A stretch of 64,000 bases of DNA. Source: Anaerocolumna sp. AGMB13020. GTDB lineage: Bacteria; Bacillota; Clostridia; Lachnospirales; Lachnospiraceae. The stretch lies in the NCBI RefSeq assembly GCF_033100115.1, contig NZ_CP136910.1, forward strand, positions 4,405,001 to 4,469,000, read 5' to 3'. The first letter of the stretch is position 1; every line of letters starts with the position of its first letter. Below are positions 18,182-25,992 of this stretch, piece after piece. A program made the translations under genes and the position numbers. Below the pieces are notes generated by a model. The model worked only from the letters and a program-made list of their open reading frames with translations, did no database searches and was not told where the DNA came from.

Positions 18182-18224
18182 AAAGATTTATATTTTTTTA
18201 ATTGTCTACTTGACGGGAAGCAGT

Positions 18225-18377
18225 TCACTTATGGTAGTCTGTTTTTTTCAGATTTGGATTAAACATATCAAACGAATTACAACTATACCATTTCAACCCT
18301 CTTCGTAAATCCTCAGGAGAATAGATGTTTGGCAGCAAGCTCCAGCGCCATATCTTTTGAATTTTGTGGAATTTCAT
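18225..18377 (-). pseudogene. Possible remnant of a gene flanking the insertion sequence
   Basis: The reverse strand reads an open stretch of 50 codons from an ATG at 18377 to a TGA three bases from the IS end. The composition looks like a protein C-terminus (WRWSLLPNIYSPEDLRRGLKW, then NSFDMFNPNLKKTDYHK), rich in W, Y, P and D, unlike random AT-rich DNA. There is no ribosome binding site and no partner on the other side of the IS. I do not recognise a family. The rest of 18378-18640 is AT-rich and holds nothing I can name. Confidence 0.3.
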
Positions 18378-18640
18378 TGAAATATGGCTATTTTTAATTT
18401 ATTATATGTTCATATCTATTTCAATCAGTAATCAGTAATTCCTTCTTAGTTTTAAAATATGGAAGCAAATTAGAGACAAACATTCATTTATACATTGAAA
18501 TAATGAAGGCAGAAACAAGCATTAATCTATGAATGAGACGGATACAAGCTGAAACAGAATTTATTGTGACCACTATTAATCTGACAAATTTAGTTTGGTA
18601 ATCAATCGTTAATATAAAAATAACAAGAAGGTATACTAGA

Positions 18641-19084
18641 ATGAAAATTACAATAGACACCATTGGAAAAGAGCAGGAAGAAGAGATAATTATTCGGTGC
18701 CATGAAGTAACGGACGAGATTGTAAACTGCATAAATAGCTTTAAAAAGCAGGATAAAGAATTGATAGGATACATAGAAAATGATATCCATCGCCTATACT
18801 TTGGCGATGTGTATTATTTTGAAGCGGTTGAGAATAAGGTTTTTATCTATTGCCAGAATGGGGTCTATGAATCGAAGCAAAAGCTATATGAGCTTGAGCA
18901 AATGTATGAGAATCGCCGTTTTTTCCGTTGTTCTAAATCGACTATTTTGAATATTGAGAAAATCACCTTGGTTCGGCCATCAATCAGTGGCAGATTTGAA
19001 GCAATTCTTGACAATAAAGAAAAAGTGATTATATCAAGACAATATGTACCACAGTTAAAAAATAAGATTGGGCTAGGAGGCTGA
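18641..19084 (+). CDS. LytTR-domain DNA-binding regulator
   Basis: About 147 residues. The C-terminal hundred residues are a LytTR domain: DIHRLYFGDVYYFEAVENKVFIY, KLYELEQMYENRRFFRCSKSTILNIEKI and the closing KVIISRQYVPQLK. There is no receiver domain, so this is a stand-alone LytTR regulator. These are commonly paired with a small membrane protein that holds the regulator inactive (LytTR regulatory systems). The next gene, four bases downstream, encodes exactly such a protein (DUF3021). The pair is probably autoregulated. Confidence 0.9.
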   Translation: MKITIDTIGKEQEEEIIIRCHEVTDEIVNCINSFKKQDKELIGYIENDIHRLYFGDVYYFEAVENKVFIYCQNGVYESKQKLYELEQMYENRRFFRCSKSTILNIEKITLVRPSISGRFEAILDNKEKVIISRQYVPQLKNKIGLGG

Positions 19085-19088
19085 TAAA

Positions 19089-19511
19089 ATGAATAAATCA
19101 AATTTATTTAGTAAAATGCTCCGTAATTATTTTATCATTTTTTCAGTTATTATATTATTAACAGCATTTCTTAATCCAACGCAAGCCCTTACCTTCAGAA
19201 TAATTATCCTGGCAGCCTTATTTGCCCTTGCAGGGAATCTTACTAATCTGGTATATTATTCAAAAAAAGAGTTATCTCAAAAAAGTAGATATATTCGAAA
19301 GGTAATACATTTTCTTCTGCTGGAAGTTGTCATCGTTACCTTAGGTAATATAATAGGACAGGTATCTGGCGTGATGCAAAGCACCATATTAGCGCTCGAG
19401 GTTTTATTAATTCGTGTACTAGTCGTATTAATTATCTGGTTGATTGATCGCAAAACAGCGAATGATATCAATAAACAATTGGAAAACATGAGAACCAAAA
19501 GAAATGAATAG
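19089..19511 (+). CDS. DUF3021 family membrane protein, partner of the LytTR regulator
   Basis: About 140 residues with four hydrophobic segments (about 12-28, 34-52, 70-90 and 98-118) and a charged C-terminal tail. Length and topology match DUF3021, which is usually co-transcribed with a stand-alone LytTR protein and is thought to act as its membrane inhibitor. CTAGGAGG before the ATG and the four-base gap to the regulator gene support co-translation. A strong terminator follows, so the two genes form one unit. The signal sensed is unknown. Confidence 0.85.
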   Translation: MNKSNLFSKMLRNYFIIFSVIILLTAFLNPTQALTFRIIILAALFALAGNLTNLVYYSKKELSQKSRYIRKVIHFLLLEVVIVTLGNIIGQVSGVMQSTILALEVLLIRVLVVLIIWLIDRKTANDINKQLENMRTKRNE

Positions 19512-19525
19512 CGTAATATACTTTC

Positions 19526-19557
19526 GCGGTAAGTTTTTCAACTTACCGCTATTTTTA
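19526..19557 (+). terminator. Rho-independent terminator after the LytTR/DUF3021 pair
   Basis: GCGGTAAGTT at 19526-19535 and AACTTACCGC at 19540-19549 form a perfect 10-pair stem with a TTTC loop and a following TATTTTTA. Confidence 0.9.
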
Positions 19558-19663
19558 TACAGCTTATCAGTACATAGTATCAACCTGGCTCGGCCTATAT
19601 TTACTTTCAGTTTTTGCTATGGTACTGTATAAATATTAAAACAGATTAGTTGAGGAGATTATT

Positions 19664-21010
19664 ATGATAGGTTTGATATTTCTGTTAATTGTAGTGTTTG
19701 AAATTTCATTTACGAGTTATTGTCTATTTACAAAATCCATAAACATCAAATTAAAAAGTTATACACGCCTTTTTACTTTTATAATTTTTCTGATTCTTAG
19801 TATACTGCAAGTGATTGAGTGGAGTATGCGTTGGTATCTACTAGGTGCTTTATTATTATTTCTAGCTGTAAAGAGTATCTATGCATTAACTTCAACGAAG
19901 ATAAATGTAAAGCAAATTCCTCCGCGTAAGATGATTCTAAAAGCTATCACAAGGAGCTTGCTTTTTGCCGTTGTACTAATACCGGCTTTTCTGTTTCCGC
20001 AACATAAGCCTTTGCAGCCTACTGGACCATTCCAAGTTGCCACAGCCAAATTCACTTTTACAAGCGATACCATTACAGATTATTTTACTGGTGGTAAAAG
20101 GCAGGTGAATGTCGGTTTCTGGTATCCTAAGGATATCGATGAAAAATCTCCTTTGCTAATATTCTCTCATGGTGCGTTTGGGATAAAAAATAGCAATTTT
20201 TCTGCTTTTGAGGAGCTAGCCAGCCATGGCTATGTGGTTTGCTCAATTGATCATCCTGGGCACTCTTTTTATACGGTGTCATCAGATGGTAAAAGAACAA
20301 TTGTTGATAAGGCATATATGAGTGAAGTTATAAACTCCAATAGGAAGGCTTACTATACCAATGCTGAAAAAAACGAATTAATAAAGAAATGGATGAACAT
20401 ACGTACAGAGGATATTAATCTGACGATTGATAGTATACTGAAGAATGCAAAGGAAGCAAATACGTCTAATAATACACAATTCCAGAATGATGATACCAGG
20501 AAACTTTATCATAGTATAGATTGCGATAAAATAGGTGTGTTTGGACATTCCATGGGTGCAGCTGCAAGTGTGCAGATGGGAAGAACGCGTAACGATGTAA
20601 GCGCTGTAATAAATATAGATGGGCCATATTTTAGTGAGATGACCTATGATGCTAATCTGGATGAATTTATTGCCACCAGGGAACAGTATAACACACCAAT
20701 TCTTAATATTTACTCAGACCAGGTATGGGTACAGTTAAAGGATGGTACTGATACGGGTGTCTATGCAGGCAATAAAATATCCAATCAAATATGCAAGGAA
20801 AGTTATGATGTATATCTGAAGGGCACGAAACATTTAACCCTGACAGATTTATCTTTAAGCTCCCCTTTTCTAGCTACCGTACTAAACGGAGAAGTTGCTA
20901 AGGTTGATGCAAGAAAGTCTATTGAGCTTGAAAATAGAATTATATTAGAGTTTTTTAATGCTACATTAAAAAAAGAAGGAAAGTTTACGGCAGAGGGGAT
21001 ATATGAGTAG
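19664..21010 (+). CDS. Membrane-anchored alpha/beta hydrolase (PAF-acetylhydrolase/dienelactone-hydrolase-like)
   Basis: About 448 residues. The first 115 residues contain four hydrophobic segments. The remainder is an alpha/beta hydrolase: oxyanion region LLIFSHGAFG, VVCSIDHPGHS, nucleophile elbow VFGHSMGAAAS (Ser), acid region LNIYSDQVW and catalytic His in GTKHLTLTDL. The fold resembles bacterial PAF-acetylhydrolase-like esterases. The active domain lies after an even number of helices, but its side cannot be settled. GAGGAG before the ATG sets the start. Substrate unknown. Confidence 0.85.
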   Translation: MIGLIFLLIVVFEISFTSYCLFTKSINIKLKSYTRLFTFIIFLILSILQVIEWSMRWYLLGALLLFLAVKSIYALTSTKINVKQIPPRKMILKAITRSLLFAVVLIPAFLFPQHKPLQPTGPFQVATAKFTFTSDTITDYFTGGKRQVNVGFWYPKDIDEKSPLLIFSHGAFGIKNSNFSAFEELASHGYVVCSIDHPGHSFYTVSSDGKRTIVDKAYMSEVINSNRKAYYTNAEKNELIKKWMNIRTEDINLTIDSILKNAKEANTSNNTQFQNDDTRKLYHSIDCDKIGVFGHSMGAAASVQMGRTRNDVSAVINIDGPYFSEMTYDANLDEFIATREQYNTPILNIYSDQVWVQLKDGTDTGVYAGNKISNQICKESYDVYLKGTKHLTLTDLSLSSPFLATVLNGEVAKVDARKSIELENRIILEFFNATLKKEGKFTAEGIYE

Positions 21011-21263
21011 TAGTTTTCAATCCTTTATAGCGACAAACATCCAGAACTGATAATTCTCTGACATAATTTTCAGAGCTTTGATAACAAAAGAGTTTAAAAT
21101 GATATTTCTTTCTTGTGTCATACTGGAATTAAGAAATTGTCTAATAAGAAAAGTCATCATATTTCCTAGATGGATGATATGATTTAACTTTGTTGTAGCT
21201 GATATAACTGAAATACCAGAAAAATAAAATCAATTACGAATAAGGAATAGAGGTTATTATACT

Positions 21264-21488
21264 GTTAAATCTTACAGATGAGGAATATGAAGAGTTATTA
21301 TTTTTAGATTTTGGAATCAAATTGAGTAAGTAATTCTTAATATATATTAAATAATATTCAAAGATATTGTAGTAAACGCTACAATATCTTTTTTTATTGC
21401 TGTCCTATCAGCATGACGGGGTATACTCTCGCCATATAAGGTGGTGATGCGCAACACCACCTTATACTTATGTAAGGAGATGAGTCAA
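21264..21488 (+). repeat. Long direct repeat, left copy (gene 3' end, terminator, palindrome)
   Basis: About 225 bases matching 24950-25175. The first hundred are essentially identical and encode LTDEEYEELLFLDFGIKLSK and stop, the C-terminus of the protein at 24361-25020. Then come a terminator (stem 21362-21372 / 21379-21389), and a 32-base palindrome (21435-21466). About a dozen differences occur, mostly in the hairpin loop and after it. The two copies lie 3.69 kb apart in the same direction. Confidence 0.92.
21362..21395 (+). terminator. Terminator in the left direct-repeat copy
   Basis: AGATATTGTAG and CTACAATATCT form a perfect 11-pair stem followed by a T-run. The same stem with a different loop occurs in the right copy. 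Confidence 0.85.
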
Positions 21489-21618
21489 TGAAATAATTAC
21501 ATGTATATATAATAAGTGAAACAGTAAAAGTAGTAATATTATAATATTAAAGACAGGCAACAAAACCTTAAACCTCTAATATACATATTGTAACAGCTTA
21601 ATTTCAAGGAGACATGAA

Positions 21619-22068
21619 ATGAAGAAAAAGGGATTAGCAGCACTGGCTGTATTTGTATTTACAGCAGTGCTTTTATCCGGTTGCGGCAAAAGTAATGGGA
21701 ATCTGATAAAGGTTCAGTTAAATGAAGTAGCACATTCTATTTTTTATGCACCTCAATATGTAGCAATAGAACAGGGATATTTTAAAGACGAAGGCCTTGA
21801 TGTGGCATTGGTAAACGGACTTGGTGCAGATAAGACAATGACTGCGGTTCTTTCAGGAGATGCAGATATCGGATTTATGGGGCCGGAGGCAACCGTTTAT
21901 GTGTACAACGAGGGAAAAGATGATTATGTCGTAAACTTTGCGCAGCTGACACAACGAGCAGGTAATTTTCTGGTGACAAAGGATAAGAATGAGACTTTTA
22001 CCTGGGATAATGTGAGAGGAAAGACAGTAGTCGGCGGTCGCGCCGGGGGACGCCAAGGTATAATGTAA
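21619..22068 (+). pseudogene. Truncated ABC transporter substrate-binding lipoprotein (NMT1/SsuA-like)
   Basis: Only 149 codons. A lipoprotein signal with lipobox LLSGC is followed by the start of an NMT1/SsuA/ThiY-type binding protein: QLNEVAHSIFYAPQYVAIEQGYF, VNGLGADKTMTAVLSGDADIGFMGPE and TWDNVRGKTVVGGRAGG. Family members are about 330 residues, and the frame should continue with a second lobe. Homology stops abruptly at about 22047-22052, and the following DNA is much more AT-rich. The 3' part of this gene, and its permease and ATPase partners, are not in the window. It is most easily explained as interruption by the mobile element that begins here; a GA dinucleotide sits at 22049-22050. 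Confidence 0.85.
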
Positions 22069-22641
22069 ACTTTGAGTCTATTGTATTGGTATGTAATTGG
22101 GTTAATAAGATTACGAGCAATAATTACTATCATTATTTATAACCTAATAGAATGTTTATCCAGAAATTTGTGCAGACATATCGTCTATATAATTAAGGAG
22201 TGAATGTTAGTTGAAAATAAATATAGAGTTAATAAGATATTGGGTATAAACTCAATATCTTATTTTATTGTCATTTTAGCTGAACGACAGGGAGTATACA
22301 CCTTATTAATGATCTAACAATAAAAGATTGAATATAAAATTTAGTAAAGTTGATTAATACTCATTATTAGTAACAAAAGTAGCCAGTGGACAGTAATGTC
22401 TATTTACTATACTATTATTAATGTCTAAAATAGTGATATATAGTTGAATTACAATAAATTTTAACTGATACATTGTTTTCTTCTATTAAAAGTATTTTAT
22501 TTATAGTTAAAATAAATATTGAAAATAATAACATAAAATGTTATTATATGTATATTAAGGAATTGATTCTTTATATTATAGAATATTTGCGCAAAATATC
22601 TAAAAAAAACAATTAAATAGTAAAAAGGAGAATGAATTTAT
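22069..22641. other. AT-rich gene-free stretch at the presumed left end of the element
   Basis: Contains a 12-pair hairpin AATAAGATATTG / CAATATCTTATT (22231-22264) followed by TTTATTG, preceded by AAGGAG and a TTG that could start a 12-codon leader (22211-22249). A 9-pair inverted repeat TAATAACAT / ATGTTATTA lies at 22526-22546. No integrase, tRNA or recognisable attachment site is seen. AAAGGAG at 22624 serves the next gene. Confidence 0.5.
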
Positions 22642-23619
22642 ATGAAAAAATTTTATAAATTTACTGCATTATTATTAATAGTAGCAATATTTTGTGTTAG
22701 CTTACAAAATAATGCATATGCTAAAACTAATAATTATGTTAGATCAACTATCGGAAACGAAAAGTTGCAGAGATATAGTCCTGAGAGACCAACAATGACA
22801 ATATATAATGATGAGCAAATTGCTAAAAATGAAGTATATGTTGATGGTAAGAAAGTAAATATATCCATGGATGCTAATAATACTTTGGCATTAACTGTTA
22901 ATGATAAAGATTTTAATGCTGTAATGGAAATTTATGCAGATGGTGCTGCTGGCTTAATTGTAGATAACGGTAAAGAGCAACATGATTATGTACTACAGAT
23001 AAACGAACTAATAACAGATACAGGTAAAGTTGATATAAATGTATTTGAAGATAATACAATGGTCGAATCATATAGCAGTTTAAGTGATGTTAGAAGTTAT
23101 ACATATACGGGACAAATACCAATTTTTGCAGGATGGGCTATTGCAGAAATTATTGGTTTTTGTATTTCTGCTCTTATAGTTGCAGGAGTTATCACAACTA
23201 TACAAAGTGTTGCTACACAATATGGTTATGATTGGTATGATGGAAAAGAGGCATATAAAGTAATTGCTGCCGAGCCAGAACTAAAAAAATATTATTATCC
23301 AGCTTTGATTACAAATACTGTAACTAAGAAAGTAGCAATGGGAGTAACTAAAAATTATACATATATTGCTGTCTATGCTGGTATGGACCTTAACAGTGCA
23401 TCTGCCTTAGCAACTGTAGACAAGCCGATTGATGTGTATACTTATTCGGCTAGTAATGCAGCTAAAGTCATTACAAATGCTGGATTTAAAACAGAAAAAG
23501 TAGATATTGAAAAGCACACTTCCTCTGGACTTCAATTTCCTCATTTTCATAAAGCAGGACATAGTGCAGGACTATCTGATTTTCATTCATTATGTGGGAC
23601 ACCTACCCTTTATAATTAA
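22642..23619 (+). CDS. Secreted protein of unknown function, toxin-like C-terminus
   Basis: About 325 residues. A signal peptide ends near AYA (residue 27). A beta-rich middle domain (residues 50-150) is followed by a hydrophobic segment (residues 160-187, FAGWAIAEIIGFCISALIVAG). The last 35 residues are rich in His and aromatic residues (LQFPHFHKAGHSAG, then FHSLCGTPTLYN). The layout recalls secreted putative toxins of the SAR2788 type, but I cannot confirm it. AAAAGGAG before the ATG. It is followed after five bases by a small subtilase-like gene and then another unknown, which suggests an exported effector with processing or immunity partners. Confidence 0.7.
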   Translation: MKKFYKFTALLLIVAIFCVSLQNNAYAKTNNYVRSTIGNEKLQRYSPERPTMTIYNDEQIAKNEVYVDGKKVNISMDANNTLALTVNDKDFNAVMEIYADGAAGLIVDNGKEQHDYVLQINELITDTGKVDINVFEDNTMVESYSSLSDVRSYTYTGQIPIFAGWAIAEIIGFCISALIVAGVITTIQSVATQYGYDWYDGKEAYKVIAAEPELKKYYYPALITNTVTKKVAMGVTKNYTYIAVYAGMDLNSASALATVDKPIDVYTYSASNAAKVITNAGFKTEKVDIEKHTSSGLQFPHFHKAGHSAGLSDFHSLCGTPTLYN

Positions 23620-23624
23620 AGTTT

Positions 23625-24254
23625 ATGAATAGAAAGCGGATAATATTCATTGCTATTACATTACTAATAGTAATAACATTAGCATTAATAGTGGTTAGAC
23701 TAAATTTTATAACACAAACAGATAAAGATATAACTATTGGAATGATAGATGGATCCGTTAGCAAGAATTATGATAATGTAATAATGAATACTAATAATAA
23801 GTCAGATTACATTAGTCATGGTGATCATATGATAGATTTTGCTAATATTTGCAACTCAAAAAATAAGATATATTATTTTGACGCATCAATAAATGGGGAA
23901 ATATCAACTGAAAGTATCATTGAAGGGTTAGAATGGATGATAGAGAATTCAGTATCTAAGGTTAATCTTAGTCTGAGCAGTAAAATCTATAGCGAACAAT
24001 TAAATCAATGGATTAATGACCATAAAGATGATATTGAGATATATGCAAGTTATAATAATAACATAAACTCTTATGATTATCCAGCGATGTATAGTAATGT
24101 AGTTGCGTCTGGTAAAAAAAGCACAATTAAATTCAAAGATATTGATTATAGTTATGCAAGTAGTAATATTATTTATATTGGTACTGGAGTAAAATTATAT
24201 GAAGGGAATTCATATCTCTCAGTGCTGACTTTAATAAGAAAGTCTACTAAATAA
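23625..24254 (+). CDS. Small membrane-anchored subtilisin-like (S8) protein
   Basis: About 209 residues, far below the 270 or more of a normal subtilase domain. An N-terminal membrane segment (residues 5-26) leads to an S8-like order: IGMIDGS (Asp region), SHGDHMIDF (His region, compare HGTHVAG), STESIIEGLEWMIENSVSKVNLSLSS (the helix-strand that normally ends in xxMSLG), YASYNNN (oxyanion Asn region) and YEGNSYLSVLT where GTSxA would hold the Ser. The triad is conceivable but the motifs are eroded, so it may be inactive. It starts five bases after the toxin-like gene with no clear ribosome binding site, suggesting translational coupling. Confidence 0.65.
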   Translation: MNRKRIIFIAITLLIVITLALIVVRLNFITQTDKDITIGMIDGSVSKNYDNVIMNTNNKSDYISHGDHMIDFANICNSKNKIYYFDASINGEISTESIIEGLEWMIENSVSKVNLSLSSKIYSEQLNQWINDHKDDIEIYASYNNNINSYDYPAMYSNVVASGKKSTIKFKDIDYSYASSNIIYIGTGVKLYEGNSYLSVLTLIRKSTK

Positions 24255-24360
24255 ATTCTATTATGAATTCCCCATGGATAAATTGCATGGGGAATTTTAT
24301 AGATATATATACTGCACTATGTAAGTTATTCGAATATAAAATATCATATGAGGTGATAAA

Positions 24361-25020
24361 TTGTATTATATAGAGAAATTAAATAATTTAGTATTAACAA
24401 AATTCTATGATTTTCTTCTATTAAGATGTGAAAAGATTTCTTTTAAAAGATCTTATCAACGAGGATTTATTGAAAAGTTAGATCCTATGCATCCAAAATA
24501 TTATGAAATTGGTTACATAGAAAAAAAGAATTTTGATTGTATTCAAGAAAAACTGAAAGAGACTTTATTAAAACAATTTACTAATAATTATGAATTTTTA
24601 GATGGATCCGAAGAGGAATTTCAGAAAAATTTTGAAGAAGAGTTAGAGGTATATAATTGGAATATTGATTACAATATGAAAATTAAAGATAGTAAAGATA
24701 TCTCATTTAAATGTAAAATGAAAGAATATTTAGGAAATGAGATAACACGATGCTCATATGATACAATTGGACCATTTCAAGAGTTGTGTTTTTTTGAAAA
24801 GGGCAATTTAGTAAAAGAAGTAATTGGAAATATGAAGCATTTATACGATTGGGAAAAATTTATGATAAATTGCCAACAATTTGAGGATATAGCGTTTTGG
24901 AGAAATGATATTGAAGTTATATATCATACACTTGAAGGTCGTCAAGCTGTTTTAAATCTTACAGATGAGGAATATGAAGAGTTATTATTTTTAGATTTTG
25001 GAATCAAATTGAGTAAGTAA
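24361..25020 (+). CDS. Hypothetical protein; its 3' end is duplicated upstream
   Basis: About 219 residues from a TTG at 24361, which has GAGGTGA at a good distance. It is soluble, acidic and rich in aromatic and charged residues (YNWNIDYNMKIKDSKDISF, EVYNWN, EEYEELLFLDFG), the look of an immunity or small cytoplasmic protein, but I recognise no family. The last 20 codons plus the following terminator and palindrome are repeated at 21264-21488. Position after a secreted toxin-like gene and a membrane protease-like gene makes an immunity role possible; this is guesswork. Confidence 0.7.
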   Translation: MYYIEKLNNLVLTKFYDFLLLRCEKISFKRSYQRGFIEKLDPMHPKYYEIGYIEKKNFDCIQEKLKETLLKQFTNNYEFLDGSEEEFQKNFEEELEVYNWNIDYNMKIKDSKDISFKCKMKEYLGNEITRCSYDTIGPFQELCFFEKGNLVKEVIGNMKHLYDWEKFMINCQQFEDIAFWRNDIEVIYHTLEGRQAVLNLTDEEYEELLFLDFGIKLSK

Positions 25021-25048
25021 TTCTTAATATATATTAAATAATATTCAA

Positions 25049-25083
25049 AGATATTGTAGTTAGACTCTACAATATCTTTTTTT
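25049..25083 (+). terminator. Rho-independent terminator before the ParA gene
   Basis: AGATATTGTAG (25049-25059) and CTACAATATCT (25067-25077) form a perfect 11-pair stem followed by TTTTTT. It closes the 24361-25020 gene. Confidence 0.9.
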
Positions 25084-25124
25084 ATTGCTGTCCTATCGGC
25101 ACGACGGGGTAAATACTCTCTCCA

Positions 25125-25156
25125 TATAAGGTGGTGTTGCGCAACGCCACCTTATA
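25125..25156. promoter_or_regulatory. 32-base palindrome upstream of parA
   Basis: The sequence from TATAAGGTGGTG to its mirror (25125-25156) is palindromic with one wobble pair and has no T-run. It lies 48 bases before parA. The left repeat copy keeps it at 21435-21466 with a different single mismatch, so the symmetry is preserved. It could be an operator for autoregulation, a partition site or an RNA hairpin. A two-codon reading frame ATG-AGT-TAA with AAGGAG follows at 25170. Confidence 0.55.
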
Positions 25157-25203
25157 CATATGTAAGGAGATGAGTTAAATAAAATAAAAGGAGAGATATT
25201 ATT

Positions 25204-25992
25204 ATGTGTGAAATCATTGCAGTTGCAAATCAGAAAGGTGGAGCAGGTAAGACTACCACAACAAAGAATTTAGGACGGGCTTTAACTGAAAATGGAAAGA
25301 GGGTATTAGAAGTTGATTTCGATCCCCAGTTTAGTCTTTCGACATCATTGGGTTATACCAATACCGATAGTGAGCAATTTACAATAGGGGATCTCATGGA
25401 TCGAGCTATCGAAATGAAGGAGTTACCAGGTAAAGAGGAATACATTAAACATACCGAGCATTTTGACATATTATTGAGCAATATAGTTTTATCATCAACC
25501 GAATTAAAGCTGGTGGGTATAATGGAGAGAGAATACATACTTAAAAGTATACTTGACGAATTAAGAGAAGATTATGATTATATACTCATTGATTGCAACC
25601 CTTCTTTGGGTATGCTGGTTATTAATGCTCTGGCAGCTTGTGATTGTGTAATAATTCCGGTAGATAGTAATTACTTGGCATCGAAAGGTTTAGAATTGTT
25701 TCTACGAACCTTCATTAGAATATTAAAAAGAATTAATACAAAATTATATATAAAAGGTATTCTACTTACAAAATTTAATGGACTAACTAACATATCTAAA
25801 AAAACATTTAGGAATATAAATGAAGCATATGGATCTGGTATTAATATTTTTGAAACGAAAATTCCTACTTCTGTAAAAGTTGGTGAATCTGATGATGAAG
25901 GATTAAGTATCATTGATTTCGCCCCTGAGAACCCTGTAGCAATAGCGTATAAGGAATTAGCCAAGGAGGTCATCAATTATGTCCGACAATAA
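25204..25992 (+). CDS. parA: ParA-family partition ATPase
   Basis: About 262 residues. The deviant Walker A motif KGGAGKTTTT near residue 10, the switch region VDFDPQFSLS and Walker B DYILIDCNPSLGMLVINALAA identify the Soj/ParA type. ATP-dependent ParA binds DNA non-specifically and moves ParB-bound centromeres. AAAGGAG before the ATG. The parB start overlaps its last 14 bases, so they are co-translated. On a conjugative element the pair should stabilise the excised circular form. Confidence 0.94.
   Translation: MCEIIAVANQKGGAGKTTTTKNLGRALTENGKRVLEVDFDPQFSLSTSLGYTNTDSEQFTIGDLMDRAIEMKELPGKEEYIKHTEHFDILLSNIVLSSTELKLVGIMEREYILKSILDELREDYDYILIDCNPSLGMLVINALAACDCVIIPVDSNYLASKGLELFLRTFIRILKRINTKLYIKGILLTKFNGLTNISKKTFRNINEAYGSGINIFETKIPTSVKVGESDDEGLSIIDFAPENPVAIAYKELAKEVINYVRQ

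Larger units (their letters stand above)
16505..18222 (+). mobile_element. IS3-family (IS150-type) insertion sequence, apparently intact
   Basis: Terminal inverted repeats of about 21 bases: TGCTTCCC-TCT-AAGTAGACAA on the left at 16505 and, on the opposite strand, TGCTTCCC-GTC-AAGTAGACAA ending at 18222. They start with TG and end with CA as in this family. Inside are orfA and orfB in different frames, linked by an A7 slippery run. No short target duplication is visible at the junctions (left GATA, right GTTC), so the copy may have been rearranged since insertion. A hairpin at 18154-18181 precedes the right end. Confidence 0.93.
21011..21618. other. Gene-free region containing the left copy of a long direct repeat
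   Basis: Bases 21011-21263 are AT-rich without a recognisable gene. From 21264 to 21488 the DNA is a near-copy of 24950-25175, including the last twenty codons of a gene whose body is absent here. From 21489 to 21618 is the leader of the truncated lipoprotein gene, with AAGGAG before its ATG. Confidence 0.7.
24950..25175 (+). repeat. Long direct repeat, right copy
   Basis: Matches 21264-21488 in the same orientation. Here it is in its complete context: end of the 24361-25020 gene, terminator, palindrome and then the ParA gene. This suggests that the right copy is the original and the left copy a detached remnant. Confidence 0.92.

Noticed and set aside
22211..22249. Twelve-codon TTG-started frame followed by a hairpin
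   Set aside because: Could be a leader peptide, but too short and without codon bias or a downstream gene to regulate nearby; mentioned only in the region note.
22050..25000. tRNA gene or classical att core as integration target
   Set aside because: No tRNA-like cloverleaf or matching core repeat was seen at the left edge; the disrupted protein gene explains the junction better.
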